Shown here: positions 42,273-50,916 of the stretch, one piece after another | Position numbering within the stretch: position 1 is the first letter of the stretch | Layout: every line of letters begins with the position of its first letter | Assembly (NCBI GenBank): GCA_964587125.1 | Contig: CAZPKC010000009.1 | Span: 27,810-91,809, forward strand | Direction: 5' to 3' | Length of the DNA: 64,000 bases | Origin: CAIXLI01 sp964587125 | GTDB taxonomy: Bacteria > Pseudomonadota > Alphaproteobacteria > UBA9219 | The notes under the pieces: model-generated | Seen by the model: only the letters and a program-made list of their open reading frames with translations | Told to the model about the DNA's origin: nothing | The model's database searches: none | Made by a program: the position numbers and the translations under genes

Positions 42273-43514
42273 ATGTCTCTCTCGTTCGACACGTCCGTCA
42301 ATGGATTGTTGTCTCAGTCGTATGCCATAGCGAACACGTCGAATAACATGGCGAACGCTTCGACGACGGCCTACAAGGCCGAGACAACGAGTTTCGAAGA
42401 ACTTGTCTCGGAATGCGCCACGGCGGATTCTTCGGGCACGGACGGCGCGTCGGCGCAAACGACCTATCAGAACACCGCGCAAGGCATCATTCAGTCTACG
42501 TCAACGGCAACCAATCTGGCCATTAACGGCAGCGGTTATTTTGCCGTCCAAGACGCCAGCGGAACGGGCGTGTATTACACCCGCGCCGGCGATTTTACGC
42601 TTAACGCGGACGGCGATCTGGAAAACAGCGAAGGATATTTGCTGTTAGGAGAAAGTCCGACAGCCCCCGGCACTTATACCGCCATCAATATTCCCTCAAC
42701 CCTTACCAGCGCGGCCGTTCCTACGACAACGCTCGATTACGCGGCCAATCTCGACGCAAGCGCCGCAGCCGGGACGTCTTCTTCGGCATCCAACGTCACC
42801 GTATACAACTCAAGCGATACGTCCGGCACGCTTTCCTATACGTGGACAAAAGACGACTCCAACGCGTGGACATTGTCGGTCTCGGCTCCAGACGGAGCTT
42901 CTTCGGGCGGGACGACTGCCAATTATACGGCTTCGATAAACGTCGGCTTTAACCAAACCGGCGGAATCGAAACGATCGGCACCGGCACTAATTACACGGT
43001 TTCCGGCAATACCGTCACTTTCACGCTGGATTACCCGGGAGCCGCGGCGCAGACGATCTCATGCGATCTTTCCAATGTGACGCAGTACGCCTCGACGTCT
43101 TCGACTCCTATAACCGCCGATGTCTCGACCTTCACGCAGAACGGCGCTCCCGCAGGCGCGTATAGCGGCATCTCGATCGACGACAGCGGCAACGTTTCCG
43201 TTAATTATGATAATGGCCTGTCCACCGTTCTTTACGAGATTCCCGTCGCGACTTTCGTGAACCCCGACGGCCTTCAGGCCCTCGCGGGCAACGCCTACAC
43301 GGCGACGATTTCTTCGGGCGCCGCAACCTATAACGCCGTCGGCAGCAATGGGGCGGGAACGCTTAAAACCGAAGCTTTGGAATCGTCGAACGTCGATATC
43401 GCCAATGAGTTCACGGATATGATTAGGGCGCAGCAGGTATATTCGGCCAACGCCAAGGCCGTTTCGACCATCAACAGCATGATGCAGACGCTCATCCAGT
43501 TGCAATCGGTTTAA
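42273..43514 (+). CDS. flgE: Flagellar hook protein FlgE-like
   Basis: A 413-residue hook/rod protein. The N-terminal motif SYAIANTSNNMANASTTAYK is the conserved 'ANNLANxxTxGYK' helix of flagellar rod and hook proteins. The C-terminal LESSNVDIANEFTDMIRAQQVYSAN matches the family's terminal helix. The centre is Ser/Thr/Gly/Ala-rich beta structure, as in hook domains. AAAGGAG sits six bases before the ATG. Start at 42273 rather than the open frame from 42165. It is unlinked to other flagellar genes here; FlgF or FlgG is a less likely assignment given the length. Confidence 0.82.
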   Translation: MSLSFDTSVNGLLSQSYAIANTSNNMANASTTAYKAETTSFEELVSECATADSSGTDGASAQTTYQNTAQGIIQSTSTATNLAINGSGYFAVQDASGTGVYYTRAGDFTLNADGDLENSEGYLLLGESPTAPGTYTAINIPSTLTSAAVPTTTLDYAANLDASAAAGTSSSASNVTVYNSSDTSGTLSYTWTKDDSNAWTLSVSAPDGASSGGTTANYTASINVGFNQTGGIETIGTGTNYTVSGNTVTFTLDYPGAAAQTISCDLSNVTQYASTSSTPITADVSTFTQNGAPAGAYSGISIDDSGNVSVNYDNGLSTVLYEIPVATFVNPDGLQALAGNAYTATISSGAATYNAVGSNGAGTLKTEALESSNVDIANEFTDMIRAQQVYSANAKAVSTINSMMQTLIQLQSV

Positions 43515-43622
43515 CCGCGAAAATATGGGGTTTCCCAAGCGGTCATGCCATCCTTTGCTTGCAACCCTACCCTCCTTGCCATATACATTTTATATTCATA
43601 TTTTTGACAAGGATTCTTTCTC

Positions 43623-44384
43623 ATGACCACGCCAACGCCGCAGTCCCCTGTCCCCCCGCCAACCCCTATGCCGATGTTTTATTCTTCTCCGCGCCCGTTG
43701 GACCGCGTGCGCGACGGAAAGATGAAGTTGGACCGCCCGACCCATTTCAAATTCGCGGAAAAAACAAACGCCATTCCCTTGCTGGTCGATGAATTTCCCA
43801 TGGCTTCCGCTTATTATCCGATCGTTTTCGCCGACGGCCCCATCCCGGTTCCCGCGGCCGTCGTGGGATTGAAAAACGACAACAATTTATTCGTGACGCC
43901 CGACGGCGCGTGGATTCCGGGAGCCTATCTTCCGGCCTATGTGCGCCGCTATCCCTTCATCCTGATGGACGATCCCGAAAACAAGCAGTTCGTCCTGTGC
44001 ATCGACGAAAAAAGCGATCTTTTAAAGGAACAAGGCGAATTTTCCCTGTTCGACGGAGAGCAGCCGAGCGCCTTCACCAAAAGCGCGATGGAATTCTGCG
44101 CCGCGTTGCGCCAACAGGGCGACGCGACCGACGAGTTTGTCAAAGCCCTCAAGGAACAAGGGCTTCTGGTTCCCAATAACGCTGAAATCACCGCTCCCGA
44201 CGGTACGCGGTTCCAACTCAGGGGTTTCCTGATCATCGACCCCAAGAAATTCGACGCCCTGCCCGACAGCGTCATTCTTCAATGGCGCAAGAAAGGCTGG
44301 CTCGGCCTCGTCTACGCGCAGTTGCTGTCCTCGTATAAATGGCAGAGTCTGGTCGATCTGATGATGCAGGTTCGGAAGAAATGA
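43623..44384 (+). CDS. SapC-family protein
   Basis: A 253-residue SapC-like protein (named after the Caulobacter S-layer locus). The pattern NAIPLLVDEFPMASAYYPIVF, then GAWIPGAYLPAYVRRYPFIL, and a late QWRKKGWLGLVYAQLLSS are typical. The role is unclear; it has been linked to S-layer secretion or to peptide/oligosaccharide processing. It is coupled to the next gene, whose ATG overlaps its stop. Confidence 0.85.
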   Translation: MTTPTPQSPVPPPTPMPMFYSSPRPLDRVRDGKMKLDRPTHFKFAEKTNAIPLLVDEFPMASAYYPIVFADGPIPVPAAVVGLKNDNNLFVTPDGAWIPGAYLPAYVRRYPFILMDDPENKQFVLCIDEKSDLLKEQGEFSLFDGEQPSAFTKSAMEFCAALRQQGDATDEFVKALKEQGLLVPNNAEITAPDGTRFQLRGFLIIDPKKFDALPDSVILQWRKKGWLGLVYAQLLSSYKWQSLVDLMMQVRKK

Positions 44385-46228
44385 CCCGCCTTCGCCCTTC
44401 GGGCTACGGCGCGGCAAGCGCAGGGATTTATCTTTGTTTTGTTGCTTGGGCGTTTTTCCTTCTTTTCTCCTTCCCCGCCGCAGCCCAAACGCCGCAACAA
44501 GGCCTTGCCCTGCATGGGGCGCCGAAATATTCCGCCGATTTCACGCATTTCGCTTATACGAACCCCGACGCGCCTAAAGGCGGGGATTTGCATCTCTCGG
44601 CGCTCGGCACTTTTGACACGCTGAATCCCTTCACGCTGAAAGGCGTCGCCGCCGAAGACGCAGGCCTTGTTTTTGAAACCCTTATGACGCGCTCGCTCGA
44701 CGAACCGTTCAGCGAATACGGCTGGGTCGCGGAAAGCGTCACGGTCGCGCCCGACCGCACATGGATTTCCTACAAATTGCGCCCGCAAGCGAGATTTCAG
44801 GACGGCTCACAGGTCACGCCCGAAGACGTTATTTTCTCATTTGAGATTTTGCGCGACAAAGGCCACCCCTCCTACCGCAGCTATTATAAAGACGTCGTAA
44901 AAGCGGAAAAGACGGGCGCGCATGAAGTCCGCTTCACCTTCCGCGACGGGAAAAACACCGAACTGCCGATGATCGTGGGCGAACTGCCCGTTCTTTCTAA
45001 ACATTATTGGGAAGGCAAGGATTTTGCGGCGACAACGCTCGATCCCATCATGGGCAGCGGCCCCTATAAAGTCGAAAGCCTGACGCAAGGCCGCACAATT
45101 ACTTATGTGCGCGTTAAAGATTGGTGGGCGGCGGATTTGCCGATCAACAAAGGCCGCTATAATTTCGATCGCCTTATTTTCGACTATTACCGCGACGCGA
45201 CCGTGGCGACCGAAGCGTTCTTCGCGGGGCGTTACGATTTCCGTTTTGAAAATATCGCCAAAAACTGGGCGCTCAATTACGACACGCCCGCCGTCCGGCA
45301 AGGCCTCATCAAAAAGCAGGTCATCGAGAATGAACTTCCTGCGGGAATGCAGGCGTTTATTTTCAACGTTCGCCGCCCGTTGTTTCAAGACCGCCGCGTG
45401 CGCGAGGCTTTAGGCTATGCGTTTGATTTCGAGTGGTCGAACAAGAATTTCGCCTACGGAGCCTACAGCCGCACGTCGAGTTATTTTGAGAATTCCGAAC
45501 TGGCGGCCAAAGGCCTTCCCTCGCCCGAAGAACTGAAACTTTTGGAACCCTATCGCGGCAAAATTCCGGACGACGTTTTCACGAAAGTTTTCACGCTTCC
45601 TAAAACGGACGGCAGCGGCGGCGACCGCGACAATTTGCTGAAAGCCTCCGATTTGTTGCGCGAGGCCGGATGGACGATGAAAAACGGCGTCCTGACGGAT
45701 GCAGAAGGGCATCCGTTCACATTCGAAATCATCGAATCCGAGCCGATTTTCGAACGCTGGGTTCAGCCGTTTTTGCGCAATCTGGAGCGCCTCGGCATCA
45801 AGGCGACTTTCCGCGTCGTCGATACCTCGCAATTCCAAAACCGGATGGACACTTTCGATTACGACATGACGATCGGCGTTTTCGGGCAATCCCTCTCGCC
45901 CGGCAACGAGCAATACGACATGTGGGGATCGAGCAAAGCCGACATCAAAGGCAGCCGCAACCTGATCGGCGTGAAAGACCCCGTCGTCGATGCGCTGCTG
46001 GATAAGCTCGTTCACGCGGAAAGCCGTGAGGATTTGATCACCTCCTGCCGCGCCCTCGACCGCGTGTTACTGTGGCAGTATTACGTCATCCCGCATTGGT
46101 ATATCGGAACCTATCGCATCGCGTATTGGGACAAATTCGGAGAACCCAAAATCGCGCCGAAATACGGCCTCGCGGTGACGGATACATGGTGGATCGACGC
46201 GAGCAAGACCAACCGACGCTTGAAGTGA
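44381..46228 (+). CDS. YejA-type periplasmic oligopeptide-binding protein (SBP_bac_5)
   Basis: A 615-residue extracellular solute-binding protein, family 5. The signal peptide at residues 13-35 ends near AAAQ. Family features are PDAPKGGDLHLSALGTFDTLNPF at the N-terminus, LDEPFSEYGWVAESV and LRPQARFQDGSQVTPEDVIFSFE. It resembles YejA, which binds peptides such as microcin C for an ABC importer. No transporter membrane or ATPase genes are beside it; instead it is translationally coupled to the SapC-like gene. The start is the ATG overlapping that stop. Confidence 0.88.
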   Translation: MTRLRPSGYGAASAGIYLCFVAWAFFLLFSFPAAAQTPQQGLALHGAPKYSADFTHFAYTNPDAPKGGDLHLSALGTFDTLNPFTLKGVAAEDAGLVFETLMTRSLDEPFSEYGWVAESVTVAPDRTWISYKLRPQARFQDGSQVTPEDVIFSFEILRDKGHPSYRSYYKDVVKAEKTGAHEVRFTFRDGKNTELPMIVGELPVLSKHYWEGKDFAATTLDPIMGSGPYKVESLTQGRTITYVRVKDWWAADLPINKGRYNFDRLIFDYYRDATVATEAFFAGRYDFRFENIAKNWALNYDTPAVRQGLIKKQVIENELPAGMQAFIFNVRRPLFQDRRVREALGYAFDFEWSNKNFAYGAYSRTSSYFENSELAAKGLPSPEELKLLEPYRGKIPDDVFTKVFTLPKTDGSGGDRDNLLKASDLLREAGWTMKNGVLTDAEGHPFTFEIIESEPIFERWVQPFLRNLERLGIKATFRVVDTSQFQNRMDTFDYDMTIGVFGQSLSPGNEQYDMWGSSKADIKGSRNLIGVKDPVVDALLDKLVHAESREDLITSCRALDRVLLWQYYVIPHWYIGTYRIAYWDKFGEPKIAPKYGLAVTDTWWIDASKTNRRLK

Positions 46229-46257
46229 CTCCTTTAGGTCATGAGCGGTTGCGTAAA

Positions 46258-46322
46258 GCCAGTTGCTCGCCGGAGGGTTAAGGCCTTTATGAACATCTCA
46301 CTAAGTCCGGCGAGCAACTGGC
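46258..46322. repeat. Perfect 17-base inverted repeat with 31-base centre
   Basis: Arms at 46258-46274 and 46306-46322 are exact complements, starting 30 bases after the YejA-like stop. There is no U-run after either arm, so it is not a typical terminator. It lies at the left edge of the AT-rich abortive-infection gene. A small mobile palindrome or a transcript-end hairpin is possible. The rest of the 300-base gap holds only the promoter-like sequence listed next. Confidence 0.6.
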
Positions 46323-46457
46323 GAGGCGCAGAGCGAATGATGTCAAACAGCGGCGCGGATTCCAACCGCCCGCTTGTATAAAGCCGCCAAAATCGACGCG
46401 GCACAGAATAGGAAATAATAACACATTGTTTGTTAATGTCGTTTTCAGGCTTTAGGT

Positions 46458-46486
46458 TTGACCGACCTTTTATATTTCAATATTTC
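46458..46486 (+). promoter_or_regulatory. Candidate sigma-70 promoter for the AbiJ-like gene
   Basis: TTGACC (46458-46463) and TATTTC (46481-46486) stand 17 bases apart, with an AT-rich spacer. The start of transcription would be near 46493, about 40 bases before the ATG at 46533. Confidence 0.35.
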
Positions 46487-46532
46487 AAACCATGTCTTAA
46501 TCTCCATAGGAAATTTATCTTGCGAGGCAATT

Positions 46533-47390
46533 ATGAGATTTTCTCAGAGAAAAGGGCTAACTCCAGTAAAAAGCATTATCCAAAAAGATAGCATTGATAC
46601 TGATTTAAAAAACGGTCTTTGGAATGCTTTCCATATGTGTTTATGGGAAAACTATCGCCCGAACAATCCAATTGCCCCCTCATTCAATGATTCAAATTTA
46701 TATGAATTATTCCAAATATATTGGCATTTGTATTTCAAACAACAACTACATACACTGCCTCATTACTTTGAAGATGCTCTACAAAAAATTCATGGATACT
46801 TTTTCAGCTGTACATGGTTTCAGCTATATGACTTTATAGAATTTACTGCAGAACATGCTCCTGAATATCTTTCCCCTGAATTTATTAGTTTTTGTAACCG
46901 CGTATTAACTGATGAAAAATCAGCATATCGAATTATTGACAAAAAAATTGTTGAAATAACCGCCGAACAAGAAATTGAGAGCATCAATGACGCATTAGAA
47001 AACAGCAATAATTTAACGGGCGTTCAGACTCATCTCAAACAAGCAATCTCTCTGTTTTCAGATAGAAAAGCTCCAGATTTCAGAAACACCGTCAAAGAAT
47101 CTATTAGCGCCGTTGAGGCAATGGCGATGCTTTTAACTAAAAATGATAAAGCGACTCTAGGAGAAGCCCTAAAGACCATTGAAAAGGAAGGCGGAATCCA
47201 CCCGGCACTTAAAAAGGGGTTGTCCTCTCTTTATGGTTACACTTCAGATGCGGAGGGCATCAGACATGCCTTGCTTGAAGAAACCAATCTCGATTTTGAT
47301 GATGCAAAGTTTATGCTCGTTGCATGTACCGCTTTTATAAATTATCTGGTTGGCAAAGCCTCTTCTGCAGGAATCAAACTAAACGGATAG
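46533..47390 (+). CDS. AbiJ-like abortive-infection protein (AbiJ-NTD4 plus HEPN-like)
   Basis: A 285-residue protein. Residues 1-30 (FSQRKGLTPVKSIIQ, then LKNGLWNAFHMCLWE) match the AbiJ N-terminal domain 4 pattern. The C-terminal 110 residues form a helical, HEPN-like domain (SISAVEAMAMLLTKN, then GIRHALLEE with Arg and His close together). In phage defence, the N-terminal part senses infection and HEPN domains cut RNA. Start at ATG 46533 with CGAGG six bases upstream; a TTG at 46458 is less likely. Base composition is clearly more AT-rich than its neighbours, which are housekeeping genes, so acquisition by transfer is likely. Confidence 0.7.
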   Translation: MRFSQRKGLTPVKSIIQKDSIDTDLKNGLWNAFHMCLWENYRPNNPIAPSFNDSNLYELFQIYWHLYFKQQLHTLPHYFEDALQKIHGYFFSCTWFQLYDFIEFTAEHAPEYLSPEFISFCNRVLTDEKSAYRIIDKKIVEITAEQEIESINDALENSNNLTGVQTHLKQAISLFSDRKAPDFRNTVKESISAVEAMAMLLTKNDKATLGEALKTIEKEGGIHPALKKGLSSLYGYTSDAEGIRHALLEETNLDFDDAKFMLVACTAFINYLVGKASSAGIKLNG

Positions 47391-47414
47391 TTTTCGGGTT
47401 ATTCATTTAGCCCC

Positions 47415-48422
47415 TTACTTCGCCTGCATCATCGCGATCGCCGTATCCGGCATCCGGTTTGCGAATCCCCACTCGTTATCGTACCAGCTCATGACGCGGA
47501 CGAACGTGCCGCCGATGACTTTGGTTTCGTTTAACGCGAAAATCGACGAACGGGGGTCGTGGTTGAAATCCGAGGACACTAACGGCTCGGCATACGCGCC
47601 GAGAATGCCTTTCAAAGCGCCGTTCGAAGCCGCGAGTATCGCCTGATTGATCTCATCGACCGTCGTGGCGCGTTTGGCCACGAATTTGAGATCGATAACG
47701 GAAACGTTCGGCGTCGGCACGCGGATGCATGTCCCGTCGAGCTTGCCTTTAAGCGCAGGCAGAACCTTGCCGACAGCCTTGGCCGCGCCGGTCGATGTCG
47801 GGATCATATTAATCGCCGCCGCGCGCGCGCGGTGCAAGTCGCTGTGCATCGTATCGATCGTGCGCTGATCGCCCGTATAGGAATGGATCGTGGTCATAAA
47901 TCCGTGCTCGATGCCGACGGCGTTATTCAAAACGAACGCCACCGGTGCGAGGCAATTCGTGGTGCAGGACGCGTTGGAAACGATCATATGCGAAGGTTTC
48001 AGGTCGTTATGATTGACGCCATAGACGACCGTGATGTCCTCGTCCGTCGCAGGCGCGGAGATCAAAACCTTCTTTGCTCCCGCCAACAAATGTTTGGCGG
48101 CATCGTCGCGCTTGGTGAAGCGCCCCGAGCATTCCATCGCCACGTCGATGCCGAGCCCCGTCCAGTCGAGCTTCGCCGGATCGGTGGATTGAAAACCTTT
48201 GACGCGTTTTCCGTTAATGATGAGGTCGTTGCCGTCGACCGAGACTTCGCCGTCGAACCGTCCGTGAACGGAATCGTATTTCAGCAAATGCGCGTTCGTC
48301 GCAGGGGGCGCCAGATCGTTGATCGCCACAATATCGATGTCCCCGCGCTTCGATTCAAACGCGGCGCGCAGGACAAGGCGGCCAATGCGGCCGAAACCGT
48401 TAATGGAAACGCGAACGGGCAT
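47415..48422 (-). CDS. gap: Glyceraldehyde-3-phosphate dehydrogenase
   Basis: A 335-residue type I GAPDH for glycolysis/gluconeogenesis. The NAD-binding start is VSINGFGRIGRLVLRAAF, the catalytic Cys is in SNASCTTNCLAPVAFVL, and the phosphate site is in TGAAKAVGKVLPAL. The ATG at 48422 has GGGAGG six bases upstream; the longer frame back to 48482 is discarded. It lies downstream of the transketolase on the same strand, a common gap-tkt pairing in alphaproteobacteria. Confidence 0.97.
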   Translation of the reverse strand: MPVRVSINGFGRIGRLVLRAAFESKRGDIDIVAINDLAPPATNAHLLKYDSVHGRFDGEVSVDGNDLIINGKRVKGFQSTDPAKLDWTGLGIDVAMECSGRFTKRDDAAKHLLAGAKKVLISAPATDEDITVVYGVNHNDLKPSHMIVSNASCTTNCLAPVAFVLNNAVGIEHGFMTTIHSYTGDQRTIDTMHSDLHRARAAAINMIPTSTGAAKAVGKVLPALKGKLDGTCIRVPTPNVSVIDLKFVAKRATTVDEINQAILAASNGALKGILGAYAEPLVSSDFNHDPRSSIFALNETKVIGGTFVRVMSWYDNEWGFANRMPDTAIAMMQAK

Positions 48423-48490
48423 GGAAACCTCCCTTAAAAAGAAAAGTAATGACTTTTTAGGAGAGAGCGCCGCCCAGCGCAAGCCTTCGT

Positions 48491-50509
48491 TTATTTACCA
48501 ATTAATTCCTTGGCTTTTTCGACGATTTTCTCCGCCGTAATTCCGAAATGCTCGAAGAGCGCTTCGGCCGGAGCGGACGCCCCGAAAGTAGACATGCCGA
48601 TAAAGGCTCCCTTATCGCCGATCCATCGATCCCAACATTGGCGAACCCCCGCCTCAATGGCGATACGCGGCGCCGATCCCAGAACTTCCGCGCGGTATGC
48701 TTCCGTTTGCTCGAGAAAAAGCTCCATCGAGGGCATGGAAACGACGGCGGCCTTGATGCCCTGCTCGGCTAATTTCGCGCGGGCGTCGAGCGCGCGGAAA
48801 ACTTCGGACCCGGACGATAGAATCGTTATGTCGCGCTTCTCGTCCGCGCCCGCAAAAACATAAGCGCCCAAAGCCGAAAGGTTCTTCGGGCTGTCGAAAC
48901 GAATTGTCGGAACCCCCTGACGCGTCAGGGCCAGAATAGAGGGGCGCGTCTTGTTACGAAGGGCGATTTCCCAGCATTCCGCCGTCTCGACGCCGTCGCA
49001 AGGACGCATGACGAGTAAATTAGGAATGGCGCGCATGGCGGCCAGATGTTCGACCGGCTGATGCGTCGGCCCATCCTGCCCGACGCCGATGCTGTCGTGC
49101 GTGAAAACGTAAATAACGCACTGCTTCATCAAGGCCGCAAGGCGAACGGAGGGACGGCAATAATCCGAAAACACAAAGAACGTTCCGCCGTATGGAACGA
49201 ATCCGCCGTGAAGCGCCAGCCCTCCCATGATCGCCGCCATGCCGTGCTCGCGCACGCCATAGCGCATATTGCGGCCCTTATAGTCGGGCGGCGTTATGTC
49301 GATGGAGCCTTTAACCCACGTGTTATTCGAGCCCGCCAAATCCGCGCTGCCGCTTAAAAGTTCGGGAAACAAGGAAAAAATAGCTTGAAGGACATCGCCC
49401 GATGATTTGCGGGTCGCCACTTTCGGTTTCTCGGCCGCGACTTTCTGCTTGAACCGCCCAAGCGCTTCAACGCACTCCGTGGATATCTCGGCCTTCAGCG
49501 TCCGGTCAAAATCCTGACGCAGATCGTGAGCGTCATGACGCTTCTGCCAGGCCAAAAAGCCGGCATGCCCCTTCTTTCCGACCTTGCGCCAGGCCGACAA
49601 GACATCGTCGGGAATAACGAAAGGCTCGTGCGGCCAACCAAGCTGCGCGCGCGTGGCCGCGACTTCTTCCGGACCGAAAGGATCGGCGTGGGACGCGCTC
49701 GTGCCTTGCTTTTTCGGCGATCCATAGCCGATGATCGTGCGGCAAGCGATGAGCGAAGGTTTGTCCGTAACCGCAAGCGCCGCGTTCGTCGCTTCTTCAA
49801 TGGCGTCCGGATCGTGCCCGTCTATGGCCTGAACGTGCCATCCGTAACCGCGATAGCGCGCCTGCACGTCTTCGGTAAAGGCGAGCGACGTCGGCCCGTC
49901 GATCGAAATTTTATTGTCGTCGTAATAAACGATAAGACGGCCCAATTTCAGATGCCCGGCGAGCGACGCGGCTTCATGGGTCACGCCTTCCATCATTTCT
50001 CCGTCCGACGTAATGACAAACGTATGATGATTGACAAGATCGGAGCCGAAACGCGCGTTAAGACTGCGCTCGGCCAAAGCCATGCCGACAGCATGCGAAA
50101 CGCCCTGCCCCAGAGGGCCGGTGGTCACCTCGACGCCAATATCGACATCGACTTCCGGATGCCCGGGAGCGCGGCTGCTGATGATCTGGCGAAAACTTTT
50201 AATGTCGTCCATCGTCATGGCTTTGTAGCCGGTCAGATAGGCCAGCGCATAATTGACCATCGACGCGTGCCCGGGAGACATAATGAAACGATCCCTGTCG
50301 GGCCAAGCCGGATTTTCAGGATCGAAACGCAAAAATTTGGACCAAAGAACGGTGACGACATCTGCCACGCCCATGGGCATGCCCGCATGGCCCGCCTTGG
50401 CTTTCTCAACGGCATCCATCGCCAAGGCGCGAATGGCGTTGCTCATGTCTTTATGCGTGGAATCGGAAACGTTATGCATGGAAAGAGGAACGGCGGGGGA
50501 AACTGGCAT
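48491..50509 (-). CDS. tkt: Transketolase (full length)
   Basis: A transketolase of about 672 residues for the pentose phosphate pathway. TPP motif: TSDGEMMEGVTHEAASLAG then YYDDNKISIDG. The catalytic Glu region is RYGVREHGMAAIMGGLAL and the C-terminal domain is complete. The frame extends to 50641, but ATG at 50509 or 50479 gives the normal N-terminus; neither has a strong ribosome site. This is the housekeeping copy; the split pair at 3286-5006 is separate. Confidence 0.96.
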   Translation of the reverse strand: MPVSPAVPLSMHNVSDSTHKDMSNAIRALAMDAVEKAKAGHAGMPMGVADVVTVLWSKFLRFDPENPAWPDRDRFIMSPGHASMVNYALAYLTGYKAMTMDDIKSFRQIISSRAPGHPEVDVDIGVEVTTGPLGQGVSHAVGMALAERSLNARFGSDLVNHHTFVITSDGEMMEGVTHEAASLAGHLKLGRLIVYYDDNKISIDGPTSLAFTEDVQARYRGYGWHVQAIDGHDPDAIEEATNAALAVTDKPSLIACRTIIGYGSPKKQGTSASHADPFGPEEVAATRAQLGWPHEPFVIPDDVLSAWRKVGKKGHAGFLAWQKRHDAHDLRQDFDRTLKAEISTECVEALGRFKQKVAAEKPKVATRKSSGDVLQAIFSLFPELLSGSADLAGSNNTWVKGSIDITPPDYKGRNMRYGVREHGMAAIMGGLALHGGFVPYGGTFFVFSDYCRPSVRLAALMKQCVIYVFTHDSIGVGQDGPTHQPVEHLAAMRAIPNLLVMRPCDGVETAECWEIALRNKTRPSILALTRQGVPTIRFDSPKNLSALGAYVFAGADEKRDITILSSGSEVFRALDARAKLAEQGIKAAVVSMPSMELFLEQTEAYRAEVLGSAPRIAIEAGVRQCWDRWIGDKGAFIGMSTFGASAPAEALFEHFGITAEKIVEKAKELIGK

Positions 50510-50721
50510 CTTTTTATACCTAAATAATAGGGGGACTCTGCGAAAATTGCCGTATTTTGAGGATAGAAGCAATAAGGCAATAGGAAATATTCTACCTCCC
50601 CATTTTTGGGCCCAATTCCTTAAAATAACTTTGGAAAACAAGCTCTATAGTAAAGATTGCCTTTAGCGCATTCCGCCCCTATATTCCGGCCTTCTTGTTC
50701 GAGTTTGTTCCGGAAATTCAG

Positions 50722-50754
50722 GTTTTGGGCGCAGGCGTTGCCTTCGCCCAAAAC
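50722..50754. repeat. Hairpin upstream of tRNA-Pro
   Basis: GTTTTGGGCG (50722-50731) and CGCCCAAAAC (50745-50754) are exact 10-base arms around a 13-base loop, 18 bases before the tRNA-Pro gene. No U-run follows. It may separate tRNA transcription from the divergent tkt gene or act in tRNA leader processing. The remaining bases between tkt and the tRNA hold nothing recognisable. Confidence 0.4.
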
Positions 50755-50771
50755 GATCGCGGGACGCCGGT

Positions 50772-50848
50772 CGGGGCATAGCGCAGCCTGGTAGCGCATC
50801 AGTCTGGGGGACTGGGGGTCGCTGGTTCAAATCCAGTTGCCCCGACCA
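50772..50848 (+). tRNA. tRNA-Pro (anticodon GGG)
   Basis: A complete 77-base cloverleaf. The acceptor stem is CGGGGCA/TGCCCCG, the D-arm is GCGC/GCGC, the anticodon stem is TCAGT/ACTGG around CTGGGGG, the T-loop is TTCAAAT, and the CCA end is encoded at 50846-50848. Its 3' end points directly at an integrase gene 69 bases away, so it is the likely attachment site of the integrated element. Confidence 0.95.
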
Positions 50849-50916
50849 ATTTATCAATGACTTAGCAAATTTCAAAATATCAGTTGTACAATTTGGACTA
50901 TAGCCGTTGTACACTT

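Noticed and set aside
49526..50527. A 333-codon open frame on + opposite tkt
   Set aside because: It mirrors the transketolase gene, is rich in Arg/His/Asp as antisense frames are, and has no recognisable domain.
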